From contig MJGA01000007.1 of the NCBI GenBank assembly GCA_001910725.1, positions 868,001 to 932,000 of the forward strand: 64,000 nucleotides of DNA. The letters are read 5' to 3'. This DNA comes from Phanerodontia chrysosporium (taxonomy: Eukaryota > Basidiomycota > Agaricomycetes > Polyporales > Phanerochaetaceae). Positions 53,501 to 64,000 of the stretch are shown here, piece after piece (the first letter of the stretch is position 1; every line of letters starts with the position of its first letter). The position numbers were made by a program, and so were the translations under genes. The notes under the pieces are model-generated. The model was not told the origin of the DNA and did not search any database. It was given only the letters and a program-made list of their open reading frames with translations.

Positions 53501-54277
53501 CATGTGTCCAGTGCCACCGAGCGCACGCCCTTCGAGATTGTTTACGGCTACACACCGGACTTCACGATCCCGGCCGGCAAACACACCAACGTTCCCGCCC
53601 TCGACGAGCGTCTAGACCGCATGGCTCACGTCCGCAAAGAGGCCGAAGCTGCCCTGCGCCTAACCAAAGCCCGCATGAAAGAAGAGTACGAGGCCGCGAA
53701 GAAGCGCGCCCATTCCTTCAAGATCGGCGATCAGGTTTGGCTCAGCACGAAGGACCTCAGCATCGATCAGCCTTCACCTAAGCTCGGCCCCCGCCAGCTG
53801 GGTCCGTTTAAGGTTCTAGAGAAGATCGGCGACCTGGACTATCGGCTCGAGCTCCCGAGCTGGCTGAAAATCCACCCGGTTTTCCATGTCAACCGCCTCA
53901 GCCCGTGGCACGATCAGGGCGTCGAGAAGCCTCTGCCTCCCAAACCTGTCAAGGTTGCCGGCGAAGAAGAATACGTCGTCGAGAAGGTCCTCGACAGCCG
54001 CATATACCGCCGCCAACTGCAGTATAAGGTCCGCTGGAAAGGCTACGGCCAAGCCGGCGATACGTGGGAAAAGGCAGACAACCTCAAACACGCCAAGGCC
54101 CTGGTCAACAAATTCCATCGCGAAAATCCAGAAGCGCCCCGCAAGCTCGCTGCCACCACCTTCGAAGCCCTTGCCGCCTCTTTTCGCCCGTTCATCACCG
54201 AAGTCGACGTCTCTCTCCTTCCTGCCTCCGATCGCGCTAAGGCCGATCTCGACTGGGAGGAGGGGCGCCACATCTGA
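50519..54277 (+). CDS. pol: Element B Pol
   Basis: Full-length open frame with the same domain order as element A Pol (protease, RT with YLDD, RNase H, integrase, GPF/Y module, chromodomain). The codon at 50948 changes Gly to Arg in the protease motif ILGLPWL (ILRLPWL). This Gly is part of the conserved hydrophobic-Gly motif of retropepsins, so the protease may be inactive. The 3' quarter carries several replacements relative to A (for example KHLG to KRLG, FKVGD to FKIGD) among many synonymous ones. Confidence 0.95.
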   Translation, partial: CLRGRSDAASSVPVSSSPDSTPAPSLEPQDISDVIRSCTISVLDPFSNHYRVPVKLTGLNKTIRTPAMIDSGATSLFIHEDFCKQHKILTVPLKKEITLYNIDGTKNEAGSITRRARLQLTVGSYTFKEEFLVTNIGPEDVILRLPWLKKWNPNIDWETGDVQFQLRGGAEDTPVFGIHQIDANRSERREWLRAGIVEDTKDEVWILAGYTYSQAIAVEANREKYAKTFEELVPKEYHRHKKVFSEEESHRLPKHQPWDHAIDLVPDAPASIKSKVYPMSPIENEELQRFIDDALAKGYIVPSKSPIASPVFFIKKKDGKLRFIQDYRKLNDITVKNRYPLPLASDIIGKLQGAKIFTKFDVRWGYNNVQIKEGDEWKAAFVTNRGLFEPRVMYFGLCNSPATFQALMNHIFADLIAESKVAVYLDDILIWSNDLASHRKIVHEVLARLAKYDLYLRPEKCEFERSEIEYLGLLISEGQVGMDPGKVKAVAEWPTPKNLKDVRGFVGFANFYRRFIKDFSKICRPLHDLTKKDTPFNWGPAQAEAFETLKRAFTTQPVLAMWSIDRPTRVETDASGYATGGVIAQRNPEDGLWHPIAYRSQTMSPAERNYEIWDREMLAIIEALKDWRQFLEGLPEPFEIWTDHQNLQYWKTAQNLTRRQARWASYLAEYDFRIIHRPGKTHLLADPLSRPSSLHVSDEEDNRSQVVLKPELFKIAATAAFANPSPLEKRIRDCSEKEKEVADALQVLRTKGPRKLRNGVLEWEEDNGLLYYHGKVYVPNSAALRNDVIKSCHDAPTAGHPGKHTTLELVSRYYWWPRISADVSRYVLGCDQCQRYKSAPHPKATLQPHDVPSGPWEHVGVDLITQLPRDAKTKKDSIAVYVDHYSDQCHLVPVDSTITAAGMGDVHYTDIFRLHGLPRKIFSDRGPQFAAQYMRALYKRLGIATGLTTAYHPEGNGKVERKNQEVEKFPRLFVSQRQDDWVDWLPMAEFTLNSHVSSATERTPFEIVYGYTPDFTIPAGKHTNVPALDERLDRMAHVRKEAEAALRLTKARMKEEYEAAKKRAHSFKIGDQVWLSTKDLSIDQPSPKLGPRQLGPFKVLEKIGDLDYRLELPSWLKIHPVFHVNRLSPWHDQGVEKPLPPKPVKVAGEEEYVVEKVLDSRIYRRQLQYKVRWKGYGQAGDTWEKADNLKHAKALVNKFHRENPEAPRKLAATTFEALAASFRPFITEVDVSLLPASDRAKADLDWEEGRHI

Positions 54278-54315
54278 CGACCTCGCGAGGACGCTCGGTT
54301 TTAGGAGGGGGGTAA

Positions 54316-55008
54316 TGTCACGGATGTGACGGTGCTGCCCTATTTTTCGCCGATTTTTGGCTATTTTCCTCGATTAATCCAACGGGCGAGCAGCCCTCGC
54401 GCCGTCTAGAGTCCTAGCCGCCCACGCTCAGCGCCTGGCCACTCAGCGCCAGCGCCCTGATGGCGCATCACCCCCAGACGCCAGCGCATCCCGCTGCGCG
54501 CTCAGACACTGCCCGGATCACCGGTCTGCCTTGCAACCGGTTCCCCGGATCGCCGAGGAGGCACTGTCATCCCTGATGACTCCCCTCGCCGAGACACGCC
54601 GAGCTGATCAGCCTGATGACACAGCCTCGGCCCGACGCAGCCTCGAGACACTGCCAGCTGACACAGCCTCGTGATATAGCCCCTGCACAGCCTCGCCGCG
54701 CAGCCCGCGTCGCAGCCTCGCTGGCTATGCCAAGCACTGCCCATCAGCTTAGGTAATCGTACAGCCTGCCCTAGAGTACTGTAGTATATAAGGGTAGCTC
54801 CCCTCGCTCCTGTCCGTCATCTCGACCTCTTGGTCAATACGGACAGGTAAGCCTCAGTTGTATAGTAGCATAGCATGCTAATGTATCTTGGTCAATACGG
54901 ACAGCTGAGCAAGTTTGTTCGTCGCTGCGTGATTCGCTCCGCCGCGCCTTGTCGTCGACCTCCCCACTTGCCCTCCCTCGTGAAGCGTTGAGCCCTAGCT
55001 CCGCGACA
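54316..55008 (+). repeat. Element B 3' LTR
   Basis: 693 bp; differs from its 5' LTR by C for T in CACTGC(C/T)CATC and G for A in GAAGC(G/A)TTG. It is preceded by the same purine tract as element A (54301-54315). Confidence 0.96.
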
Positions 55009-55013
55009 CCGCG

Positions 55014-55792
55014 CTCGCTGGCTTTGGCGTGCCTGCAGGCACCAGAGCGAACAACGGGAAGGGCAGCCAGACCCTGCGCACGCTCGACGAGGCGATGTGG
55101 ATCGCTGCGGTGCTGAGCGAGGTTTTGTTCGACCTCTCCAACAGCAGCGCCACGGCCGGCAACAGCGCGACCCCTGCCAAGGAGTGCGAGGATTCACTCG
55201 GCGCACACGCGGCACCCTCCACATCAATGCGAAACCTGGTGAGTGAGCCAACTACGAACGGGGCTATTTGGTGCATACTGCAGCGGGGAGAGTATTGAGG
55301 TGCGTCAATGCCTGTTTCCATTCGAGGTCAACCAACCAACTAAATACCGCTGTGTTAGGAGCATTGTGTACGTCCTCAAGAATTCTGCCTACTAGCCATG
55401 ACGTGTCACCGTGCAGCATACCCTTCCTCGCATATCTCATCCAGAGCACGCCAAATAATATCTCGAGCGAGCATATCTAAACTGACCAACACATGTACAT
55501 ACCCCGATTGATATTTAATAACATGGTTTGGCACTGTAGAGGCTCAGACAAATGTGGATTTCTGGGACATTGATGATTACATGCATTCGAGGCAGTGTTT
55601 GGTTCTATGTGTCAGCTACTATGCTAAGGCTTTGCCTACAGGGACTGAGTGTCAATACAAGATCTGTGAACGGGACAAGCAGCTTGTAGTTGATCTTGGA
55701 CAGACAGCCCGTTCTTGTACAGAGCCTGAACTTATACAGAAGGCTTGTTCTTTACGTCCTTACGGTACTGTAACAGCATTAAGCGTCACAGT
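55014..55792 (+). other. Possible exon fragment right of element B, otherwise no gene
   Basis: A plus frame from the insertion edge (ALAGFGVPAGTRANNG, then LRTLDEAMWIAAVLSEVLFDL) looks coding and ends near a donor-like GTGAGT at 55240. It joins in frame with sequence left of element B when the element is removed. I cannot identify the protein. The rest (55260-55790) has no supported gene. Confidence 0.4.
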
Positions 55793-57206
55793 ACTGCAAG
55801 ACAGAGCGACATATTGCTGATGTAGTAGAAGAACTTTCGACCTGCCCTGAGACGAAGAAGCAGCTCAAGGGCAATTGGTGGGACAAGTATTGCCAAATAG
55901 CCATCGTATCTTGCGTACGTAAACTTCCCTTCTTCCCCAGAATAGAGGCAAGACAGGTATTGTAGGTGTCAGATGGGTTCTTCATTCACGACGAACAAAG
56001 GAAGACCGTTCGGGTAACGCATGAAGGACGCACTAGGTTCGTTTCTTCTATGACTCCTGTACTGCCTGGCATTGAATCTTGTAGGTTTCGGAGAGCCAAG
56101 AACTGGGTACGAGAGCAAACCTTCAACACTCCCGCCGAAAAGATCGTCGCGCTCGGCTTGCGGCTGTATACACATGAAGCCGGACCGGCCAAAAAACTGA
56201 ATAAAGTGCAGGTACGTCCTCTGCTCACCACCGCACATACACCAATGTCTTAGCTATCCTTAGCTTATGCATGAGAACGTGCGACTTCGGCACCGTGTGC
56301 GAGACCTAGAGCGCGAGCACGAAATAGTCGGAAGAGCCTGTCATGAGTAGCGTGTCAGAAGGAAGTATGGAAGATCTAGCCTGGACGAAGGGCGCGTCAC
56401 CCGAGCACACAACTGTATTAGAGTCCTCCGAGGCTCCGGTAATGTATGTACAACTGCCTAGATGTTTGTGCGTTGAACGCTGACCATCTCTATAGCTTAA
56501 AGACACCCGTACGCCGCCCTCCACTGGCGGACGCCGCCGCGGCATACCCCTCACCCGAGTCTGCCCCGCGCCCGCGTCACCACGGTGCTACCACTTCTCC
56601 CATGAAGCGCGAGGCGACTGCGCCGCGATGCACAACTGAACGCGACGCCTCCACTGCACGTTTATCGCCCTTCGACTCTTGTGCGGGACCGCAACTATCC
56701 TCGACTCCGCCTCTGCCACACCCTCGGTCCGCATCGCCCTCTCCGCCCCCACGCGAATTACGCTCGCACAGGCTCCTGGCCACACCAGGTCCGCACGTCG
56801 CGAGCCCAGACATCACGCGCGCGGACGGCCTTCAGAGTGCATTCCTGACGGTACCTCGCAGGATAGAAGCCCAGGCGAAGGGCGCGTGCACATGGTTCGA
56901 GCAAGTGCTAGCAGACAATGATGCAGCGAATGATGGAGAGGGAGGCGATACCACTGACGACGAGATGCAACCGAGCCCACGTAGGTGCAATGAGAAGGTG
57001 AGCGCACTTCGAGTACCGGCACCGGTACTGGACGGGTGCTGATGTTACTGTATGTTTAGGGAGCATTCGAGAAGCAGCAGCTGTATAAGCGGCAGCAGCG
57101 TATGCAGAAAGAGATTGAAGAGTTGCGGGAGGTGGAAGAGATCCTGAAGGGTAATTTTGGTGCAATTGCCAGATCTGCGCAGCGCCGTGGATGGAAGCCT
57201 TACTAA
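55793..57206 (+). CDS. Coiled-coil hypothetical protein, diverged paralogue of the 24600 gene
   Basis: The 5' end is not resolved. Exons read KTERHIADVVEELS..KQLKGNWWDKYCQIAIVSC, an intron with GTACGT donor, then GFFIHDEQRKTVRVTHEGRTRF, FRRAKNWVREQTF, and after an intron at about 56211-56268 the coil MHENVRLRHRVRDLEREHE. The layout (Trp-containing helix, then VT-EG-R, then coil) matches the gene at 24600-26411. Near 56330-56345 the frame is broken between EIVGRACHE and the following SSVSEGSMEDLAW frame. A strong donor GTATGT then leads to a Ser/Pro-rich exon (56505-56997) and a last coiled exon (FEKQQLYKRQQRMQKEIEEL) ending RRGWKPY, TAA 57204-57206. It could be a decaying copy or an imperfect model. 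Confidence 0.5.
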
Positions 57207-57414
57207 AGGTTTCCCCCTGTTCCCCTTGTCTGCCTGGAGTAGCAAGAAAGATAGGGCACACTCAGCGCGCAGTATAAACACTATCGTCGATATCATTTCA
57301 ATAACCATGCTAATACTATACACAAAGGCGGGCTACTTTTCGTGCAATAACAAATACATCCGTTCCGTTCTATATTGAGTGCGTGTATGCATCGATCGCG
57401 TGTATGCAATTGAT

Positions 57415-60400
57415 CTAGGGCCTGACGGGCATCTTGTGAACCTCCTCGAGGAAGTCGAGCAGGCAGCTCGCGCTCCACGCCTGCGTCTTGCACGAGTCTG
57501 AGCAGTAGGCGCCGTCCTTGTTGGTGAGTTCGGGGATGCCGCGCCACGGGTCGTTGCGGATATGACGGCGGGACGGCAGGAGCAGCTTGTGCAGGTAGTG
57601 GAGCGTGTGCGACGGGTCTTCCGCCCCGGCGCCAACCTTGGTGTCGAAGTAGAGGTAGGCACGCAGGAAGTAGCCGAGAGGCCAGCCCCACTCAGGACCC
57701 TGGTGGTAGTTCCGGCCCTTGGCGATGGCGGGGTCGTCAGAGTCGTTGGAGTTGTCGTAGTACGGCCGGTACTGGAAGTCGCTGGGGTCGAGCGTCTTCA
57801 TTCCCAGGGGAGCGCGGAGAACCTTGTCGGCGACCTTCAAGGCATGCAGGGCGTGCTCGGGGTTGAAGAGCTCTGGAGCCACGGTCATGGCGACGGGGAA
57901 GTTGCAACGCAGCTGGTAGTCAGACCACTCCCTGCCAGGACCAGAGCCGTAGACATCCTTGTAGATACCGCGACGGTTGACCAAGCTCGACTTGATGTTG
58001 TACCTTGCGTCGTCCTCAGGGCCTGTAACAGCTATCAGCAACGGCGTACGCTACTCTGATGATCTCGACTCACCGAGAGGCACCCAGTAGCACTTCTCAA
58101 ACGACTCCTGGAGCAGATTGCCCCACTCCTTATACGTCACGAGACGACGTTCGCCGTCGACTTCCAGCACATCAGCTTAGCGCATATAGCTAGCAACGAG
58201 AAGACTCACTCTCAGCTTCGACGCCGATGAAGGGGAACTTGCCCTTGCTCGACAGCTCGTCGAGCCACCTCAGGGTACTCTTCAGGAGGCCGGTAATCTC
58301 GACAGGGGCGCCATCACGAGGAGTGCCAGGAACACCCTTGGTGCCAGCCTTCTCGGACTCGCCCATCTTGTCCATCCAGGTTCCGCAGTTGTGCTCGTTT
58401 CCACCGAAGATAAGACCCGTCTTCCAATCGACCTCGATGTCGATATTGAAGCCGGGATCGCTCATCTGCGAATCGAGGTTCGGGCCAGCGTTGTACTCGC
58501 GGAAGTGGATGCCATCCGCGTGGCGCTGCAGGATTTCTTGGATGATCTCCGCGAGCGTGCTGGTCTCAGCAAATGCGCGAGGGTCGTCCCACGGGACCCA
58601 AGTATCGTCCTTGGGGAAGCGACGCTTGATGGGCTCACTCAAGATCGAGAGACCGTCGGGTGCAGTGAGAGTGTAGTCTTGAATGTTTTGCAACATCCAC
58701 CAAGGCGAGTCGCGGGAGTTGTATCGCGGCGTCCTCAATGAGTCAAGGAGATTGGGAATCAGACCGTGCTTGACGACAGACGCAAACGCGATGATGTGCT
58801 TCTTCGCTGCCAAGAATTGACCCGTCGTGAGGAACAAGCCGCGCAGCGAGATGAAGACGTCGCGGCCCCAGCATCTGGCCCAAGTGGTGGCGAAGTGGGG
58901 CAGGCCAGCGGCCAGGGAAGGAACGGGCTTCGCGGGGTCGAGAGATGCCGACCGGACTTGGCCGTAAAGCTGGACGGACACCAGCGCGAGGTCCTGAGTG
59001 AAGCTGTGGCCTTCCGAGACGAACTCAGACATCTGCTCAACGGCGCTCCGGCGAGCGGCCTTGTACGCCTCAGACACGATGAGAGCGAAGTACTTGGGGC
59101 GAAGGAACACCGGGACGCCCTCCTTGACACGCTCGCATCTCTCCTTCAGCCACTTCGCGGGCTTCGCCAGGTTAGGGAACTCCTTCGATTGCCTGTGTAA
59201 CTCGATTAGTCACATGCGGTGGGAGATGATGAAGGACTTACTTTTCTAGCCTCGACCAGATAAAGTCAAAGGCCCAAGTGCCCGCGCGAAGGTGGCCAGC
59301 GAGAGGGTGCCCAAGATCGTTGTAACGCATCATATGACGAAGGGGGTTCATGAAGCCTTCAAGGCCGCAATAAACGAGGCTCCCCATGCCCGGGACGTTG
59401 TACGTGCCAATCTCGCCTCCAGTCAGATCGCGTTCTTCACCGTCAGCGCGATGGAGCACGATGTTCAAGTCAACCAGGTCGAGGTCAGAGAACGCGTCGT
59501 CCGCGTTAGACGTGCAAAATTCGTCCAGAGTTGGGTCAAGGCCGACAAGCTGCGTCTCAAACAGCATGATGCTACCAGGTGGGAAGAACTCGGGGACAAT
59601 GACTTCACCGTACGGCCCTTCCTCGTCAAGCCCCTGAGGCACGACGACTGGCGCCATCTCGATCAGTTTGCCGTCCATGCCGCGCAGGGTAGTCTCATCA
59701 TCGCGAGAGTCGTAAGAAGCGAACTCGAGGTGAGCGCCGTAGATGAACTTCGCACGCGACCTCCGGAGCTTGAAGCTCGAGACTACCGAGAGTTAGCAAC
59801 AGAAAGAGGTCGAGCGATTCACGATAAACTCACTATGCCCACGATCTTTACTGCCCTTGTGGAAAGCAGTGTGCGCTACAAGCAGGTAGCCCTTTTGTGA
59901 CGTCGGCTCCACGCGATGCATGACGATATACTAGAGAGGACGGTCCTTAGCACAAGGTCTGTGAGAAGTGCATGAGAAACGTACGCCGTTCTCCTCATGG
60001 ACGTGTCCCTCGTTATACCCTCCGAGCGCCATCTCCGTGTGAAGGTTGTTGAGGATGTGTTTGACCTTGGCGATACCACTGTTCTCTCGGAGTCGGGTGA
60101 CTTCATACTGCCTCGTCTCCTTCACGATGTTGATGTATTTCGGGTAGAGGTCGTCGAAGCCTTTAACGGAACCGATAGCGCACCAGCAGAAAGTGACAAG
60201 GGCCGCCGTGGAAAGAGCGTCTTCGGCGGTGCGCTTGTCGAGGTACGACTCATTGTCGTGGGTAAGGTCGTACACGAGCGCATGCGGTAGCGAGCCGTTG
60301 TGAGGAGTGACAATGCACGGGCGAGTGGGACCCTTGCCGGTCGGCGGCGGGAGCTCCTCTTTGCTCGTAAGGCAGGCATCGTCCATGGACCCTAGGCAAC

Positions 60401-62888
60401 GATTAGTACAACGTCATTAGCTAGTGAAAGTGGGACGTACCGATAGGCTTGCCAAGACCATGGCGATACAGGAGGTCGGACAGTTGCTTGGAGTCCCACA
60501 CGTTTGCTGCCTCGCGGATGAGACTGTTGATACCCAGTCGGCTGACGAATAAGATATCGGTCTCAGCGCTACCCGTGAAAAGCTCGGCGCAGATGTAGAG
60601 ATCAGGATTGGCTACACGAGCCGCATCCATGAGATGGACACCAACATGGAGAGGGGTCGAGTGGCAGTTGTCGATACGGAACCCTCGAAAGTCTGAGCAA
60701 GCGACACGACGTAGTCGGTCATGTGCTGCCACAGCCAAGGGTTCGACGACGGGCCATCTCCGTAGCGCAGCTTAACGCAGTCTCCCCAGGCGATGACTTC
60801 GCGGCGAATGTACGACTTCGACGGTGGGACAGCGAAGTTCTTCAGGGGGTCGGTGTTCCACATCCAACCGTTATGGACAAGCGCGAATGTCTCCGGATCT
60901 TCCTCGTACTTGCCAGGAACTCGAGTGAAGTAGGACTCCGTGATCGGCTCCCTGCGCGATATGAGAAAGAGCTACCGTGAAGATAAGAATTACGCACTCT
61001 TTAGTAATGGGGCCAAGTCGAGGACCGTGCGGATCCAGCCTCGTGTACTTCAGACGGTTCCTGATGTTGTCCATAGCGGCCTTCGTGTCGTCCTTCCAAA
61101 TCTCGTACAAGGGAACGTTGAGCACGTCAACAATGCGGACCCATGCATCGGCGAGGGCATCGATATCGTCGATGTCAACGAAAGCGCTCTTGACGATCGA
61201 CGCCGACAGATCGGGGTCGACCTTCGGTCCACCTCGCTTCTGAGGAAGACCAAGACCGATGAGCCTCCCGGAGTAGCGGGCAACTTCTGCGAGTTGCTTG
61301 ACATCCTTGTGTTGAATATTCTTTGGCCAAGGCTTAATGTTACCCTTCTCGAGGGCACTCTTTACGCGTGCTCGCTCGGCCTCCACGTCAAAAACGTAGA
61401 ACTGCCAGAGCTTGTGTTTCTCGAGGTACTCCTCGAACGCCGAGATAATAGCGTTGACATCATCCTCAGACTTCACGACGGTAGGCAAACCGAGCTCTGG
61501 GAGAGCGGCAGAGAACTCGATCATGGCGTTATCGAGCTCGAGGGCGATCGTCAGGTGGGGAGTGTTCGCAGGGCTGTAGCCTAAGGATGGTGATTATCAG
61601 CCCAGCACGCCGTACTTTGCACATAGAGACATACCTGCTTCAGGGTGCTCGGCGAGCCATGGGGTGTTGTTCGCGGTATGGTTGAGGACGACATCAGTCA
61701 AGCTGAGAATGCCGAACTCCTCGCGCCCCATCTTCAGAATCTCCTCCAGCTTCGCCCTTCCGCCGTCGTCGTGCAGGGCAGTCTTGTCCTCCGCAGAGTC
61801 CGTGAACATCCTAGGGTCGTACTTGAGCTGATCTTGGATCGAGTAGGGGCTGTTACTATCTCCGCGATGCTGGAGGGGTGGGTAATGGATCATGTTATAC
61901 CCACGTTCGCTCGCCTCCGCGAAGAACTCGCGCCAGTTGGCCAGCGGACCCATCCACTTGTTGACATAGGTAAGGATGGAAAGACCGTCCAATGGGATAT
62001 TAACATAGTCGGACAGCACGGCTCCAGCGTCCTCGGCGATCGAAGGTCCTGCAGCCAGCACGGGAGCGCGGGCCTTGGTCCGGAGGATAGGATCGATGTT
62101 AAAGTACCCTTCTCGGCCCTTGATCCTCGTTCCACCTTCGCCATCGTATTCTATCCAATAGCAGAAAGCACCAGCATGCGAGATCGGCAGGTCGATCTGG
62201 ATTGGCTTGGAGAAGTCTGTCGGTAGCCTATTGTCGAATGGTAAATCCACCGAGAAGCGATCGATAGTACGTTAAGAAGACTCACCAGCGTTCGCAGAAA
62301 CGTGTCCTGTTAAAGCGACCGCCGTCGAGCGGGAAGTTCGTCTTGAAGACTCCATTCTTCGAAGCAGGCGTACCGGCCTCCAGCGAAACCCTCAGAACGT
62401 ACGGGCTGTACGCCGGAGGCAGACGAATGTACTGTACAGATTATCAGCAGGGTGTCCAGGAAGCGAACATGGGCGTCGGCGCGTAGTCAGGACGTGCTTT
62501 CCAGTCTGCAGCGATCTGCGCTCGTAGACGGATAATGTCGGCGTCCCAGTGTCCGCACAGCTGCCGAAGCTGCCCCGAGGACAGGGGTCAGCAGCGACAC
62601 GATCTCTGTACGCTGGATGACGCGTCCGGAAGACAGGTACAGAAGGAGACGGTACGCAACTTGTTTCTCTTTGTTCGGACCGCCATCGGGGTCGAGCGCG
62701 AGCTCGTAGACGCGAATGGGCTCGTCCTTCTTGAAGCCAGACTCAAAGAACTCGATAGCTTCATCAGCAGGGGTCCGTGGTGCAGGAGTCTTTGGGTAGC
62801 GAGTAGGGGACGCTTCCCCCTCCTGGTCGAAACCGTTGGTCTTGGGTATGGCAATGGTCTGCTGGAGCTTGCGGGACTTGGTCGCCAT
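57415..62888 (-). CDS. GDB1: Glycogen debranching enzyme
   Basis: Bifunctional 4-alpha-glucanotransferase / amylo-alpha-1,6-glucosidase, acting in cytosolic glycogen breakdown after phosphorylase. The start ATG at 62888 gives MATKSRKLQQTIAIPKTNGF. Exons on the minus strand encode the N-terminal domain (RVYELALDPDGGPNKEKQVA), the GH13-type transferase domain (ILSLTDVVLNHTANNTPWL; nucleophile region FRIDNCHSTPLHV near 60690; acid/base region ICAELFTGSAETD near 60575; GGYNEGHVHEENG), and the GH133 glucosidase domain (WARCWGRDVFISLRGLFLTTG, PWWMLQNIQDY, GGNEHNCGTWMDKMGES, GPEWGWPLGYFLRAYLY). The stop is at 57415-57417 after EEVHKMPVRP. Roughly nine or ten short introns. Length is as expected for the family (about 1,500 residues) and no lesion is seen. 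Confidence 0.95.
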
Positions 62889-63331
62889 CGTTGGGGACAA
62901 CAACAACTACGACGAGGGGAATGGAGGAAAGGGGGGGAAAAGTGTGCAGGAAAGTCGTCGAAGATTGGCGAGGGTTATATAGCCGTCCAGACGTGGACGC
63001 GCGGGTTGACGGGCGCGGCGTGACCTGTCGATAATCGTTCAGTTTGGAAGGACGGCCGCTTTGACGTCACCACACCTCTCCCATCGCATCGATTGGCCCA
63101 TCGCGATTCGGCACTTGCCGCAGCCTGCCCAGACTCTGCGTCTCTCAAAGTCCATCGTGGTACGGGGTAAAATGCACTCGTTGCATACAGTACAATTACA
63201 AGGAAACAGCGTCAAGACAAATCTACATGTTCCCCAGCGCCAGTAGATTAGAAAATGGTGCAGAGAAAAGTGGAATAGTGTTACACATGCATGCCAAAGG
63301 AGAAGGGGGAAAGGAAAAGGACCAGGAAAGC
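62889..63331. other. Intergenic region: GDB1 promoter and H2A 3' UTR
   Basis: About 440 bp. It contains the GDB1 upstream region (a CA/TTGTTG-rich tract at 62895-62910) and the downstream part of histone H2A. No gene is seen. Confidence 0.45.
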
Positions 63332-63983
63332 TTACACCTCCTGCGAGGCACCCTCCTTCTTGCTGCCCTTGCTCGACTTCGAAGGGAGCAGGGCCGGATC
63401 GATGTGGGGGACAACACCACCCTGGCTGATAACAACGTCGCCAAGGAGCTTGTTCAACCTGAAACCAGAGTCAACACACGCCCGTCGAATATTGTGACGG
63501 CCACGTACTCCTCGTCGTTGCGAATAGCGAGCTGCAGGTGACGGGGAACAATACGCTGCTTCTTGTTGTCACGAGCGGCATTGCCAGCAAGCTCGAGAAT
63601 CTCAGCCGCAAGGTACTCGAGTACGGCAGCGAGATATACTACGATTCCAGATCAGACACATATGGGGGCTTGTAAGGGATGTATGTCACGCACCAGGAGC
63701 ACCCGCACCAACACGCTGAGCGTAGTTGCCCCTCTTGAGAAGACGGTGGACACGACCAACGGGGAACTGGAGACCGGCCTTCGCAGAGCGGGACTGCGAC
63801 TTGCTGGAATCACCACCAGCCTTGCCAGTAGAGGACTTGCCACTGGAAAACCGAGCGATATCGTTGGTTAGCGAACCGGTATGACGCGTGTGAGGATAAT
63901 GTCCTTACGCCTTGCCCTTGCCAGACTGCGTAATTCGTCAGTTTCAAGTCCAAATCTTTCAGTATGCAGTGTATGCGTACCAT
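63332..63983 (-). CDS. H2A: Histone H2A with SQ tail
   Basis: Core nucleosome histone. Exon 1 is just the ATG codon (63983-63981), exon 2 is 17 nt (63925-63909, SGKGKA), exon 3 starts at 63842 ([20 protein letters not shown], then [20 protein letters not shown]), later exons give [40 protein letters not shown] and the tail KEGASQEV with TAA at 63334-63332. The SQE motif near the C-terminus is the target of Mec1/Tel1-type kinases after DNA damage, so this major H2A also acts as H2A.X, as usual in fungi. The start lies 17 bp from the window end; an H2B gene may follow outside. Confidence 0.95.
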
Positions 63984-64000
63984 ATTTGAGATTGGTTGTA

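Larger units (their letters stand above)
47316..55008 (+). mobile_element. Ty3/gypsy chromovirus B, same family as A
   Basis: 7693 bp with two 693-bp LTRs (47316-48008, 54316-55008) that differ at two positions, flanked by duplication CCGCG (47311-47315 and 55009-55013). Organisation equals element A at a constant offset of 15,548. Differences from A are frequent in the LTRs, ORF1, 5' gag and 3' pol but nearly absent from 49944 to 52920. ORF1 has a premature stop and the protease carries Gly-to-Arg in ILGLPWL, so B probably cannot complete its own cycle. Confidence 0.97.

Noticed and set aside
1..64000. CRISPR array, bacterial operon or prophage
   Set aside because: All genes have spliceosomal introns and fungal families; the repeats found are LTRs and inverted repeats, not spaced short direct repeats.

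Overview
The window is from a filamentous basidiomycete, most likely an Agaricomycete of the Polyporales type. The evidence is dense 50-60 bp GT-AG introns, GC-rich codon use, a fused haem dioxygenase/P450 (Ppo type), F-box proteins with the Agaricomycete coiled N-terminus, and chromodomain Ty3/gypsy LTR retrotransposons. The exact species cannot be read from the sequence.

Layout. Positions 1-26,400 are a gene-rich arm: an unrecognised Ser/Pro-rich protein (426-1890 +), an R3H-SUZ RNA-binding protein (2437-5401 -), a vacuolar-type amino acid transporter (5674-7603 -), RNA polymerase II subunit RPB4 (7885-8509 +), tRNA pseudouridine synthase PUS1 (8654-10872 -), an F-box protein (11160-13161 -), a Ppo-like fatty acid dioxygenase (14111-18645 +), a secreted S41-like protein (18717-21409 -), a DUF676/ROG1-type lipase (22591-24135 +) and a coiled-coil protein (24600-26411 +). 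Positions 26,400-55,000 are a transposon island. Positions 55,800-64,000 return to genes: a degenerate-looking paralogue of the 24600 coiled-coil protein, glycogen debranching enzyme GDB1 (57415-62888 -) and histone H2A (63332-63983 -, start at the window edge).

The island holds a possible non-autonomous TIR element (27118-28319) and three Ty3/gypsy chromoviruses. Element C (29451-45247, minus strand, TSD TCAGC) carries a dUTPase domain at the end of Pol. It is split inside the integrase zinc finger by element A (31768-39461, plus strand, TSD CATTC). Element B (47316-55008, plus strand, TSD CCGCG) belongs to the family of A. LTR pairs are almost identical (one indel, one indel and two substitutions respectively), so all three insertions are recent.

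The most interesting signal is the shared expression layout of these two quite different element families. Each has a TATA box about 32-34 nt upstream of a 10-11 nt sequence whose complement lies 2 nt inside the LTR, which is the Tf1-type self-priming arrangement. Each has a 1.3-1.46 kb leader that contains no ATG in any frame yet encodes an ATG-less ORF1. Gag begins at the first ATG. Pol lies in the -1 frame behind an X XXY YYZ heptamer, a 6-nt spacer and a strong stem. The C-terminal parts of the two ORF1 products align without gaps over 34 residues. A and B also have an intron-like segment inside the LTR leader. A and B are mosaics: about 3 kb in their middle is almost identical while both flanks differ clearly.
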